This document shows, in pieces, positions 17,247-25,961 of a stretch of DNA of 29,818 bases. The notes under the pieces were generated by a model, which searched no databases, was not told where the DNA came from, and saw only the letters and a list, made by a program, of their open reading frames with translations. Source of the DNA: QQVM01 sp035341855 (lineage in GTDB: Bacteria > Bacteroidota > Bacteroidia > AKYH767-A > 2013-40CM-41-45); contig DAOQWA010000039.1 in assembly GCA_035341855.1 (NCBI GenBank), positions 1-29,818 of the forward strand. Direction: 5' to 3'. The translations under genes and the position numbers were made by a program. The first letter of the stretch is position 1, and each line of letters begins with the position of its first letter.

Positions 17247-20200
17247 TTAGTTTAATTTGTATTCCAGACCGCTAATGGCATTCAGACTGTCAATCAGTCC
17301 TGTGTTTACATGCACTTTAAGCCTTTTTGAGGGTAATTCTACGCCTAAATTCTGGCTAGGATCAACAACATTAAACTTCACAACACAATTACCCGGCGAA
17401 TTGTTCAGGAGGTCTGTCATTTGTTCCAAGAACTCCTTGTTCACTTTCTGCAATGGCATTTTTAAGGTCAGTGTCCTGGCCAACTTATTACTTACATCGC
17501 TAAGGAAATGGATCATATTTGGCCGAACTTCATATTGATCCGAAGAATTAAAACGGGTCTGTATTTTGGCTTTCACATAGACAAATGAGCCTTCAATGAG
17601 ACAAGCCTTCATATTTGAATAATCTTCTCCGAACAATGCAAGTCGAATGGTTCCGGTAAAATCTTCTATGCTAAAAGTAGCAAATGGCTTACCCATCTTG
17701 CTCATGCGGTGCTGAACTTCTGTAAGAATCCCTGCAATTGTTACCTCTTTATTCTTCATCTTCTCAGGATCTGAAAGCTGATCGATACTATGAGAACAAA
17801 AACTTGCGATCTCAAAACGATAATCATCGAGTGGATGTCCGGAGATATAAAAACCAATAACTTCCTTTTCCCTTCTCAACTTTTCTATCGCACTCCAGGG
17901 CTCGACATTCGGAAGTTCAGGTATGGTTATATGATCCATAGTGTCCTCCCCGAAGAGTGAATTTTGCATTGAAGATTGCTGAGAGGACATGGCATTCCCA
18001 AAGCGGATAGCACGCTCAATGCCTGTGGCTGAATCCTTTTGATCACCCTCAAAATACTGTGCCCGATGAATTCCTTCAAAGCCATCCAATGCTCCTGACT
18101 GTGCAAGGCTCTCCAGGCATTTTTTATTGACGCCTTTACTGCTCACTCTTTTAGTCAGATCGAATATAGATGTGAAAGGTCCTGATTCTTTACGTTCAGC
18201 AATGAGAGCAATCACGGCACTCTCCCCTACGCCTTTTATGGCTCCGAGCCCAAAGCGAATCTGACCTTTATCGTTCACTGCGAAATCATAAACACTTTCA
18301 TTCACATCAGGACCAAGCACAGGCAGGTTCATCCTTCTGCACTCTTCCATGAAGAAAGTGATCTTGTCGATATTGCTTAAGTTATGTGTGAGTACCGAGG
18401 ACATGTACTCAGCAGGATAGTGAGCTTTCAGATATGCCGTTTGAAATGCAACAAAGGCATAGCATGTTGAGTGTGACTTATTGAATGCATACGATGCAAA
18501 AGCTTCCCAGTCTGTCCAAATCTTCTCACAAATTTTTGGATCATGTCCATTCGACTTGCAACCCTCGACAAATTTAGATTTCATTTTATCGAGAACTTCC
18601 TTCTGCTTTTTACCCATTGCCTTACGCAGGGTATCTGCATCGCCTTTGGTAAAGTTCGCCAGCTTTTGAGAAAGAAGCATTACCTGCTCCTGATACACCG
18701 TGATACCATATGTCTCCTGAAGATATTCTTCCATTGCAGGAAGATCATAGGACACTTTTTGCTTCCCGTTTTTCCTTGCTATGAAATCAGGAATGTATTC
18801 CAGTGGGCCCGGCCGAAACAAGGCGTTCATTGCAATAAGATCTTCGAACTTATCGGGGCAAAGGTCTTTCAAATATTTTTGCATCCCGGCGGATTCAAAC
18901 TGAAAGGTTCCATTTGTTTCTCCGCGTTGATACAATTCCAGAGTTTTGGCGTCATCCAAAGGGATGGCATCAATGTCAATCTTCACTCCATGTTTTTCCT
19001 CAATCAATTTGAGTGAGTCACGAATGATGGTCAGTGTTTTCAATCCCAGAAAATCCATCTTTATAACACCTGCATCCTCAATCACCTTACCATCATATTG
19101 TGTGATGAGTAGTTCAGTATCTTTTGACGTAGCAACAGGAATGATCTCGGTAAGATCCTTTGGAGCAATGATGATACCTGCCGCATGAATGCCTGTGTTC
19201 CTCACAGAACCTTCGAGGATCATTGCTTCGCGCAGTACGCTGGCAGCAAGATCATTTCCATTATAAATTTTACGGAGTTTCTTTACTTCTTCAAGCTCAT
19301 CACTGTTGAGGTTTTCTTTTTCACGAAGACTCTTTGCGCCATCTAAGGGAGCCGTGAGAACCCTATTCAGCTCAATGCCCGGTCGTTCAGGAACGTGCTT
19401 GGCAAGAATATTCGACTCTTGAAGTGGTAAGTCCATCACTCTGGCAACATCCTTGATACTCATCTTGGCAGCCATGGTACCATAGGTAACGATCTGTGCA
19501 ACCTGATTACGACCGTACTTATCTACAACATAGTCGATCACCTTTTGACGACCTGCATCATCGAAGTCTGTATCTATATCAGGCATGCTCTTACGGTCCG
19601 GATTGAGGAAACGCTCAAAGAGTAAATTATACTTCAGGGGATCAATATTGGTGATACCGATTGAATAGGCAACGGCAGAACCTGCAGCAGAACCCCGTCC
19701 GGGACCTACGAAAACACCAAGGTCACGTCCGGCTTTTATGAAGTCCGCCACTATGAGAAAGTATCCGGCAAAACCCATTGTTTTAATGGTAAAGAGTTCA
19801 AAGTTCAGTCGCTCTTCAATTTCCGGTGTAATTTCTACATAACGCTTTCTTGCCCCTTCCATGGTTAGATGGCTGAGGTATTCATCCTGAGAGCTAAAAT
19901 TTGGAGGTAAAGAAAAGTGAGGTAAAAGAATATCCTTCTTCAATTTAAGTGGCTCAACTTTGGAGACGATCTCATTGGTATTATCAATAGCTTCAGGAAG
20001 ATCAGAAAACAGGACCGACATCTCCTCTGTCTTCTTAAAATAAAACTGATCGTTGTAAAATGCAAAACGTTTCCCGCGTGATGAACTATCATCGGCAGAA
20101 AATTCCTTCATTGTTGGAGTACTTTGTTTCTCTCCCGTGTTAATACACAACAAAATATCATGAGCGTTAAAATCCTCCTGATTCACGTAGTGAGAATCGT

Positions 20201-20837
20201 TCGAGGCGATAATCTTCACGTTGTACTTTGCTGCCCATTTTACCAGGATGGCATTTACTTTATTCTGCTCCGGGATATCATGTCTTTGTAACTCTATGTA
20301 GTAATCGTCACCAAAAATATCGAGCCACCATTTAAATTCCTTTTCTGCTTCCGCCTCACTTTTATCGATGATCATTCTAGGTACTGAAGCTCCAAGACAA
20401 CACGTGGTTGCGATCAGACCTTTATGATACTTGAGAACAAGTTCCTTGTCGATTCGCGGATACTTACCATAAAGGCCGTCTATATAACCAAGTGGACATA
20501 ATTTCACAAGATTAGCATAGCCTTCCGCATTCCTGGCAAGGAATAGCTGATGAAATCTTTTATCCTTATCATCCTTGGTAAATTGTCTTTTATGCCGATC
20601 CTCTACAAGATAAAACTCACAACCAACGATCGGCTTGATCACATTGGGGTTCTCTTTTGTATTGTGCCTGGAAGCTTCGGCAACAAACTTGAATACACCG
20701 AACATGTTGCCATGATCCGTGATCGCAAGTGCAGGCATTTTATCTTCAACAGCTTTTTTATATAATCGGGAAATCTCTGCAGCTCCATCAAGCAATGAAA
20801 ATTGAGTGTGGACGTGCAGGTGTGAAAAAGTTGGCAT
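17247..20837 (-). CDS. dnaE: DNA polymerase III subunit alpha
   Basis: This 1196-residue protein is a full-length DnaE-type replicative polymerase. An N-terminal PHP domain (HLHVHTQFSLLDG, AITDHGN with D41/H42, GCEFYL, SNDSHY) keeps most metal-ligand positions of active PHP domains. The polymerase palm has the paired catalytic Asp in PDIDTDF (D420, D422) and a third at KMDFLGLK (D595). GPGRGSAAGS and LFERFLNPDR are canonical. The tandem HhH region and a C-terminal OB domain (ATFSIEDFTGTIRLALFGED) follow. The ATG at 20837 is directly followed by the PHP start. It synthesises the chromosome in the replisome. The gene opens the dnaE-trxA block; no terminator hairpin separates it from trxA. Confidence 0.98.
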   Translation of the reverse strand: MPTFSHLHVHTQFSLLDGAAEISRLYKKAVEDKMPALAITDHGNMFGVFKFVAEASRHNTKENPNVIKPIVGCEFYLVEDRHKRQFTKDDKDKRFHQLFLARNAEGYANLVKLCPLGYIDGLYGKYPRIDKELVLKYHKGLIATTCCLGASVPRMIIDKSEAEAEKEFKWWLDIFGDDYYIELQRHDIPEQNKVNAILVKWAAKYNVKIIASNDSHYVNQEDFNAHDILLCINTGEKQSTPTMKEFSADDSSSRGKRFAFYNDQFYFKKTEEMSVLFSDLPEAIDNTNEIVSKVEPLKLKKDILLPHFSLPPNFSSQDEYLSHLTMEGARKRYVEITPEIEERLNFELFTIKTMGFAGYFLIVADFIKAGRDLGVFVGPGRGSAAGSAVAYSIGITNIDPLKYNLLFERFLNPDRKSMPDIDTDFDDAGRQKVIDYVVDKYGRNQVAQIVTYGTMAAKMSIKDVARVMDLPLQESNILAKHVPERPGIELNRVLTAPLDGAKSLREKENLNSDELEEVKKLRKIYNGNDLAASVLREAMILEGSVRNTGIHAAGIIIAPKDLTEIIPVATSKDTELLITQYDGKVIEDAGVIKMDFLGLKTLTIIRDSLKLIEEKHGVKIDIDAIPLDDAKTLELYQRGETNGTFQFESAGMQKYLKDLCPDKFEDLIAMNALFRPGPLEYIPDFIARKNGKQKVSYDLPAMEEYLQETYGITVYQEQVMLLSQKLANFTKGDADTLRKAMGKKQKEVLDKMKSKFVEGCKSNGHDPKICEKIWTDWEAFASYAFNKSHSTCYAFVAFQTAYLKAHYPAEYMSSVLTHNLSNIDKITFFMEECRRMNLPVLGPDVNESVYDFAVNDKGQIRFGLGAIKGVGESAVIALIAERKESGPFTSIFDLTKRVSSKGVNKKCLESLAQSGALDGFEGIHRAQYFEGDQKDSATGIERAIRFGNAMSSQQSSMQNSLFGEDTMDHITIPELPNVEPWSAIEKLRREKEVIGFYISGHPLDDYRFEIASFCSHSIDQLSDPEKMKNKEVTIAGILTEVQHRMSKMGKPFATFSIEDFTGTIRLALFGEDYSNMKACLIEGSFVYVKAKIQTRFNSSDQYEVRPNMIHFLSDVSNKLARTLTLKMPLQKVNKEFLEQMTDLLNNSPGNCVVKFNVVDPSQNLGVELPSKRLKVHVNTGLIDSLNAISGLEYKLN

Positions 20838-20883
20838 GAATATTAATCGAAATGAAGGGTAATTTATTATTAGAGGACTGTTG

Positions 20884-20914
20884 TAAAGATAAAAATATTG
20901 AGGGTTTCGGCAAG
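20884..20914 (-). promoter_or_regulatory. Putative Bacteroidota promoter of dnaE
   Basis: On the minus strand, CTTG (20914-20911), 19 bases and TATCTTTA (20891-20884) match the TTTG / TAnnTTTG pattern with one mismatch in each box. The -7 box lies 46 bases upstream of the dnaE ATG, a normal leader length. This is a pattern match only. Confidence 0.35.
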
Positions 20915-21058
20915 GGATGAAATTTCATGCCACTCCTATGTTTTTCATCTTTAGGGAACAAGGTTATGAACAGCAATCGAAGGGAGGCAAATCAGGAAAG
21001 CGTTACTATTGATCCCCGGTATAAGTGATGAAAATTTCTCTCCCGCAAAGGACGAATT

Positions 21059-22225
21059 TTAGCCTGAGACAGTGAACTGCTGCCTTGAATCAACTGCGTC
21101 ACGGAGTCCATTGGCAACAAAAGTGAAAGCCATGGTTAAAAGCATTATGGCCAATCCCGGAAAAATGGCAAGGTGTGCACTGCCCGGAATAATGATATAA
21201 CCATAATTTTCCTTGATCATGGCACCCCAAGAAGGTGTTGGTGGTTGAGCACCGATGCCCAGGAAACTCAATCCCGCTTCCAGCAAAATAGCTGTCGAAA
21301 AATTTGCTGCTGCAATTACCATTACAGGACCAAGGATATTAGGCAGCATGTGCTTGCTGACTATTCTACCTGCCGTAAATCCAAGTGCTCTCCCGGCTGC
21401 AACGAACTCCAATTCACGGACACTGAATAGTTGCCCCCGAACTATTCTTGCCACATCCACCCACATGGTAAGACCGACGGCAATAAATACCTGTTCAAAC
21501 CCCTTTCCGAGAACAAGGGTGATTGCAATTACAAGCAGGAGAGTCGGAATGGACCATACTACGTTGATTAACCATAAAACAGCCTGATCGACCTTTCCCT
21601 TGAAAAACCCTGCCATAGAGCCCAAAAATGTGCCTACAAGCAATGAAATGATCACCGCTATCAATCCGACCCCAAAAGTCACCCGCGTGCCGGCCAGTAG
21701 CCGGCTCAGCAGATCCCTGCCAAAGCGATCAGTACCCAGCCAAAAGGTTTTACTTTCAATATTGTTTTTGCTGAACTCCTCCTCAGAGATTGAAACTGAT
21801 GCTGCAGATGAATTCCCGGTATCAGAAGGCATGACAACAGAGGATAGATCAATCTTCCTGTCGGGCAAACCTTGAGATCCCGGTCCGGCAAACTCGTTAT
21901 AGATCAACTCCCGACCTGCAAATCTATAAGCAGCTATCGGAATGAAGTTGTATGAATCCTTCTTTCCAAAAAATGCACTAAATAAAAATGAAGATTGCTC
22001 GGGGCCATATTGTTTAGGAAGCTTTATGAACTGTACTTCCGATCCGGGTGGTAAATTTCCAAGAGCCAGGTTCATCCTGTTTGCATTGGGAGTATTATCA
22101 GGAATAAAGAGGTAGCAAAAAAAGGAAACAAAAACAGCTATAAGAATTATAATTAATCCCAGAAGTGATAAGCGGTTTCGCTTAAATTTTTTCCAAACTT
22201 TTTTCCCGGGTGATTCGCTGATCAT
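21059..22225 (-). CDS. ABC transporter permease, DppC/OppC family, with enlarged periplasmic loop
   Basis: The product has 388 residues. A basic OppC N-terminus (KKVWKKFKRNRLS) and a first TM helix (21-40) precede the family segment FWLGTDRFGRDLLSRLLAGT (161-180). About four more helices follow, with an EAA loop (EFVAAGRALGFTAGRIVSKHMLPN, given here as its key residues E, A, G and P) and a conserved GLSFLGIGAQPPTPSWG end. DppC/OppC permeases import peptides or nickel as heterodimers with DppB/OppB and two ATPases. None of these partners is encoded in the window, so this half-transporter must pair with distant genes. The loop between helix 1 and the GTDRFGRD motif is about 120 residues, longer than in the Escherichia coli proteins. 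The gene starts 4 bases after the GT2 stop, so it is the last gene of a three-gene operon. Confidence 0.9.
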   Translation of the reverse strand: MISESPGKKVWKKFKRNRLSLLGLIIILIAVFVSFFCYLFIPDNTPNANRMNLALGNLPPGSEVQFIKLPKQYGPEQSSFLFSAFFGKKDSYNFIPIAAYRFAGRELIYNEFAGPGSQGLPDRKIDLSSVVMPSDTGNSSAASVSISEEEFSKNNIESKTFWLGTDRFGRDLLSRLLAGTRVTFGVGLIAVIISLLVGTFLGSMAGFFKGKVDQAVLWLINVVWSIPTLLLVIAITLVLGKGFEQVFIAVGLTMWVDVARIVRGQLFSVRELEFVAAGRALGFTAGRIVSKHMLPNILGPVMVIAAANFSTAILLEAGLSFLGIGAQPPTPSWGAMIKENYGYIIIPGSAHLAIFPGLAIMLLTMAFTFVANGLRDAVDSRQQFTVSG

Positions 22226-22229
22226 ATCT

Positions 22230-23366
22230 TTAATGAGTAGTTCTGCCCTTCCAACTGAAAGTACTTAGCGGTGCTATCACACCTATCAATACAATATAAA
22301 TCCAGTAAAAGAATTGAGCAGGTAAAAATAACCATAAAAGCATTCGTTTTCGGAAGAAGCGCGCTAAGGAATTCAACAATACGAATTCGCTTAGACATAC
22401 CATAATAAATGAAATTACTCCCAATTTGTTAATAGTCCCTTCGCTGATAAGGTCCGCTAAACCTACAATCAACAAGGCATGAGTGAGCCATGAAATAATG
22501 GCAATGAAGATCGTAAAGGCTGTTAATGCAAAAGGGATTTTTCCCGCCCAACGCTTTCTTTGTTCCACAAATTCATGAAGAGAAGAAGAAGACTGTGTAA
22601 GCACAATCGCTCTTCTGTCTTTCAGAAATGAAATATTGTCAGGATATTTTTTACTTGCCTTGAGTAGAAGCTGCGTGTCATCACCACTTGCCAATTTTAA
22701 TTCCGAATCAAATCCTTTCACTTCAAAAAACAATTTTTTGGAGAACATCAAATTTGCACCATTGCACATGATTGGATTCTTCTGATAAATGCCGGATGCT
22801 GCGATGCCGACAAGCCCCATAAACTCCAGGCTTTGAACTTTTTGAAATATACCGCCTGCCTCACTGAGGCTTACAGGCCCGGCCAGGAAAGAGCAAGCAT
22901 TAAATTTAAAATAGTTGATCATAGCAGACACCCATGAGACTGGCGCTATACAATCGGCATCTGTCATCAAAATAATATCTGATGAAGCATATTTAATCGC
23001 AAAGTTAATTGCAGATTTTTTGGAACCTCCATTATCCCTGCCGACTTCCAGCAAGCGTATATTCATTTCAGGGTGTCTGAGACGAAACTCCTCAACAATC
23101 AGTTTTGTCTCGTCTTCAGAATTATCATCCACTACTACAATCTCCAGCAATGACAATTTGTAATCCTGTTTACTCAAAGCCGATAAACAATTATGGATAT
23201 GCTCAGCTTCATTTCTTGCAGCAATGACAATACTGACAGGATCTTCACCGGGAGCCGGGTTTTCCGGTTCTTCAATAACTTTTATCCAGGAAAAGTAACA
23301 CGACAGGATAAAGAACGAAAACAAAAGCGAGGATAGAAATAAGAGCAGATAAAAAATTTCCATCAT
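22230..23366 (-). CDS. Membrane-anchored family 2 glycosyltransferase (processive type motifs)
   Basis: The product has 378 residues. One N-terminal TM helix (4-27) is followed by a GT-A domain with SIVIAARNEAEHI, VVDDNSEDET, the metal site DAD (136-138), the acidic GDD (228-230) and QRKRW (269-273). These form the D, DxD, D, QxxRW set of processive GT2 enzymes. About three TM helices close the C-terminus. It should transfer a sugar to a lipid or growing glycan at the cytoplasmic membrane; the substrate cannot be told. Its ATG overlaps the stop of the upstream UPF0104 gene (ATGA at 23366-23363), which implies translational coupling. The permease gene follows after 4 bases. Confidence 0.9.
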   Translation of the reverse strand: MMEIFYLLLFLSSLLFSFFILSCYFSWIKVIEEPENPAPGEDPVSIVIAARNEAEHIHNCLSALSKQDYKLSLLEIVVVDDNSEDETKLIVEEFRLRHPEMNIRLLEVGRDNGGSKKSAINFAIKYASSDIILMTDADCIAPVSWVSAMINYFKFNACSFLAGPVSLSEAGGIFQKVQSLEFMGLVGIAASGIYQKNPIMCNGANLMFSKKLFFEVKGFDSELKLASGDDTQLLLKASKKYPDNISFLKDRRAIVLTQSSSSLHEFVEQRKRWAGKIPFALTAFTIFIAIISWLTHALLIVGLADLISEGTINKLGVISFIMVCLSEFVLLNSLARFFRKRMLLWLFLPAQFFYWIYIVLIGVIAPLSTFSWKGRTTH

Positions 23367-24349
23367 TGTGTTTTTCTGACGAACTTGAATTCAAAAACAA
23401 AAAATATTCCAAGCAATGCAGGTATTGCCAAATTTATCAGCCAAAGACTAAAGCTTGCATTGATCACTGCCGGCAGGTTTTCTGTGACATTTGAAAAAAA
23501 GTATGTTGCAATTGCTCCACGAACACCTAACTCGGTAAGTGCGAAAGTCGGGACAATAGACATCACAAGATAGGTAACCGAAATAAGTATCATCGCTGTG
23601 AGATAAGGAATAACTACTCCGAAAAGCGAAAGCAAAACATAAAACTGACAGGAAAATATCAGGTATCTGAGTGAAGAAAGAGCAAGCAAAATTAAAAGCT
23701 GAGAATTCGAATAAGAAGAAAAGACGGCAAAGTACTTATCCCATTTACCTGACCGGCGTATCTTTCTCACTATAGGTTCCAGGAGAGAAACGTTAAAGTA
23801 AAATAGCAATGAAGCTCCGGCTGTCATCAAGGCTAAGGTTATCAATGCATTTTCAAGATAAAGAGGAATTTCGCTATACAATTGCAGATAAAAGATCGTA
23901 GCAATTGAACCAAAGATAAGAGTGATGATAAGCTGAGAAAAATTTTCGAGAACGGTGACCAAAGTTGCCTCTATACGGTCTGCAGTTTCAAGGTGAAAAA
24001 CTCTTCCTGCATATTCTCCGATGCGATTGGGTGTAAAAAGGCTTATGGTAATCCCGGAAAATACTGCTTCTAAAGAACGCCACAGGCTTATTGGCTCCAG
24101 ACGTTGTAAAACAGATCTCCACTTCACAGCTTCAACTGTCCAGTTCAGGAACATGCACAAAATCACAAAGAGAAAGAAATAAACATTTGATCCCGCTGTA
24201 AGTACAAGCTTTGCCTCTTGCCACCAGTCTTCGGTATTTTCACGCTCTATGACACGCTTGTATATAAACCACAAAGCAAGTAAAGCTATCAGCAACTTAA
24301 GCCCTATCCACAGAGCTTTGGAATTATTTTTCTTACTTTGTAGCATCAT
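23363..24349 (-). CDS. UPF0104 / lysylphosphatidylglycerol synthase transmembrane-like protein
   Basis: This 328-residue integral membrane protein has about eight hydrophobic helices. It has the family features LNWTVEAVKWRSVL, SLFTPNRIGEYAGRVF and ALTELGVRGAIATYFF, which match the flippase-like TM domain found in MprF and in the stand-alone UPF0104/AglD-like proteins. No C-terminal aminoacyltransferase domain is present, so it is not a full MprF. The family is linked to movement or modification of lipids, often beside glycosyltransferases, as here. It is the first gene of the three-gene operon and starts only 25 bases from the divergent ruvC. A TATACTTG on the minus strand just upstream is one mismatch from a -7 box. 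Confidence 0.87.
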   Translation of the reverse strand: MMLQSKKNNSKALWIGLKLLIALLALWFIYKRVIERENTEDWWQEAKLVLTAGSNVYFFLFVILCMFLNWTVEAVKWRSVLQRLEPISLWRSLEAVFSGITISLFTPNRIGEYAGRVFHLETADRIEATLVTVLENFSQLIITLIFGSIATIFYLQLYSEIPLYLENALITLALMTAGASLLFYFNVSLLEPIVRKIRRSGKWDKYFAVFSSYSNSQLLILLALSSLRYLIFSCQFYVLLSLFGVVIPYLTAMILISVTYLVMSIVPTFALTELGVRGAIATYFFSNVTENLPAVINASFSLWLINLAIPALLGIFFVFEFKFVRKTQ

Positions 24350-24369
24350 TTAAGAATTACAAGTATACA

Positions 24370-24377
24370 TAATTTTG
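24370..24377 (+). promoter_or_regulatory. TAnnTTTG match overlapping the presumed ruvC start
   Basis: TAATTTTG is an exact match to the Bacteroidota -7 consensus, but its last three bases are the TTG that is the best start codon for ruvC. A TTTG at 24337-24340 lies 29 bases upstream, farther than the usual 19-25. Either the match is chance, or the ruvC transcript starts at about the first codons. Confidence 0.2.
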
Positions 24378-24962
24378 ACGCCCACTATTCCTACCGGTAT
24401 CGACACTTCTTTACAAGACCGCATTATTCTCGGAATTGACCCGGGTACGACTATTATGGGCTATGGACTTATTTCCATACAAGGAAACCGAATGAAATTA
24501 ATTTCGCTTGGTGTCCTACATTTAAGTAAGTTGAATGACCATGGCCTAAAGCTCAAAACGATCTTTGAAAAAACACTTGCCTTAATTGAGCAATACAAAC
24601 CGGATGATCTCGCATTAGAAGCACCCTTTTTCGGAAAAAATGTTCAGTCGATGCTAAAGCTTGGAAGAGCGCAAGGTGTAGCGATGGCGGCAGGACTATT
24701 TCGCCAGGTTCCAATTTTCGAATACTCTCCAAAAAAAGTTAAGCAGAGTATTACCGGAAATGGAAATGCCTCGAAAGAACAGGTAGCCTCCATGCTGCAA
24801 ACACTTTTGGGATTTAAAGAAACTCCTCAATACCTTGATGCAACAGATGGATTAGCAGTTGCAGTTTGCCATTACTTTCAGAATTCCAACTTAGGGACCG
24901 GCAAAAAAGTTCATTCAGGCTGGAAAGCTTTCATAACGGAGAATCCTGACAAACTGGTTTAG
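24375..24962 (+). CDS. ruvC: Holliday junction resolvase RuvC
   Basis: The product has 195 residues and a complete RuvC fold: ILGIDPGTTIMGYG (catalytic D22), LALEAPFFGKNVQS (E82), the DNA-contact region YSPKKVKQSITGNGNA, and LDATDGLAVAVCH (D155, D158). It cuts Holliday junctions symmetrically with RuvAB. No ATG exists in frame between the upstream region and the GIDPG strand, so TTG at 24375 is taken as start; an ATT start slightly downstream cannot be excluded. Length is slightly above the usual 160-190 residues. It is divergent from the membrane operon and converges on the HIT gene. Confidence 0.95.
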   Translation: MTPTIPTGIDTSLQDRIILGIDPGTTIMGYGLISIQGNRMKLISLGVLHLSKLNDHGLKLKTIFEKTLALIEQYKPDDLALEAPFFGKNVQSMLKLGRAQGVAMAAGLFRQVPIFEYSPKKVKQSITGNGNASKEQVASMLQTLLGFKETPQYLDATDGLAVAVCHYFQNSNLGTGKKVHSGWKAFITENPDKLV

Positions 24963-25022
24963 AAATAAATTTATTACCGGAATCTGTCGCATCACATGAC
25001 AGAATGCAATGCAGTAAAAAAG

Positions 25023-25418
25023 CTATTTAAACTCGGAGCGAATTTTCTGTGCAATCTTTTCAAGTTCGTCGCTTCCAATTTTCAACTTAGGACTTGCAAA
25101 GTTCATATCACTCACCTTGTTCATCGGTATAAGATGGATATGTGCATGCGGAACTTCAAGACCGATCACGGCCACACCAATACGTCTGCAAGGAATTGCA
25201 TTTTTTATAGCCACCGAAACCTGCTTTGCAAAATGCCAGAATTCCTTATGACTGTCATCGTCAATGTCAAAGATATAATCGACTTCCTTTTTAGGGATAA
25301 CGAGTGTGTGTCCTTTGGCTAAAGGACTAATATCAAGAAAGGCAAAGAAGTTCTCGTTCTCTGCTATTTTGTAGCAGGGAATTTCTCCTCTTATGATCTT
25401 TGAAAAGATACTGGCCAT
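25023..25418 (-). CDS. HIT family nucleotide hydrolase (HinT-like)
   Basis: This 131-residue protein has the HIT signature HAHIHLIP (H91, H93, H95) preceded by EVPHAH, and the N-terminal SIFSKIIRGEIPCYKI with FLDISPLAKGHTLVIPK. These are hallmarks of the HinT branch, which hydrolyses adenosine phosphoramidates and aminoacyl-adenylates. The middle His of the triad is the expected nucleophile. It starts 6 bases after the greA stop, so the two genes form an operon. I recall greA-hit pairs from other Bacteroidota. Confidence 0.95.
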   Translation of the reverse strand: MASIFSKIIRGEIPCYKIAENENFFAFLDISPLAKGHTLVIPKKEVDYIFDIDDDSHKEFWHFAKQVSVAIKNAIPCRRIGVAVIGLEVPHAHIHLIPMNKVSDMNFASPKLKIGSDELEKIAQKIRSEFK

Positions 25419-25424
25419 GATGGA

Positions 25425-25895
25425 TTATCTGGAGATCTCAATGATCTCAAATTCGATTTGCCCGGATGGTATTTCTATTTCTGCAACATCCCCAACTTTT
25501 TTGCCTAGTAATCCCTTACCGATAGGAGAAGTCACCGATATTTTTCCGGCTTTTAGATCGGCTTCAGTTTCAGTCACCAGGGTATAAGTCATTTCCTGTC
25601 CGTTCTTTTTATTTCGAATGCGGACAGTTGAAAGCACCAATGCTTTTGAAGCATCCAGTTTGCTGTCATCGAGCAGACGGGCGTTTGCAATGATCTCTTC
25701 CATCTTGGATATCTTCAACTCAAGTAATCCCTGAGCATCCTTTGCAGCATCGTATTCAGCATTTTCGGATAGGTCACCTTTGTCGCGAGCTTCTGCTATC
25801 GCCTGAGAAATTCTCGGGCGTTCTACTTTGCGGAGTTGATTTAATTCATCCTGCAAATTCTTCAGGCCTTCAGCCGTAAAATATTGTACTGTCAT
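25425..25895 (-). CDS. greA: Transcription elongation factor GreA
   Basis: The product has 156 residues and begins MTVQYFTAEGLKNLQDEL. It has the GreA coiled coil with its acidic tip (ISQAIAEARDKGDLSENAEY, with D and E residues in the tip) and the C-terminal FKBP-like domain (ISVTSPIGKGLLGKKVGD and EIEIPSG). It rescues backtracked RNA polymerase by stimulating transcript cleavage. A longer open frame runs up to 26051. It would read through the hairpin at 25923-25958 and adds 52 residues unlike any GreA, so ATG 25895 is chosen. The gene is followed by the HIT gene. Confidence 0.97.
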   Translation of the reverse strand: MTVQYFTAEGLKNLQDELNQLRKVERPRISQAIAEARDKGDLSENAEYDAAKDAQGLLELKISKMEEIIANARLLDDSKLDASKALVLSTVRIRNKKNGQEMTYTLVTETEADLKAGKISVTSPIGKGLLGKKVGDVAEIEIPSGQIEFEIIEISR

Positions 25896-25922
25896 TTTTC
25901 TATGGTTTGAAAAACAGATAAA

Positions 25923-25958
25923 ACCAAACAAGACTCCGTTTCCGGAGTCTTGTTTGGT
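25923..25958 (-). terminator. Strong hairpin between the porV-like gene and greA
   Basis: ACCAAACAAGACTCCG (25923-25938) pairs perfectly over 16 bp with 25943-25958 around a four-base loop. On the minus strand it is followed by TTTTATCTGTTTTT. It looks like the terminator of the porV-like transcript but also lies directly in the path of the likely greA promoter. Confidence 0.85.
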
Positions 25959-25961
25959 ATA

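Noticed and set aside
18481..19188. Plus-strand open frames (up to 157 codons) opposite dnaE
   Set aside because: They lie fully inside a conserved polymerase gene on the other strand and resemble no known protein.
20918..20929. Palindrome ATGAAATTTCAT upstream of dnaE as an operator
   Set aside because: Short AT-rich palindromes are expected by chance; it lies upstream of the weak promoter match and has no second copy nearby.
24983..25003. TCTGTC / GACAGA inverted repeat between ruvC and the HIT gene
   Set aside because: Only 6 bp with a nine-base loop and no T-run on either strand, so it is too weak to call as a terminator.
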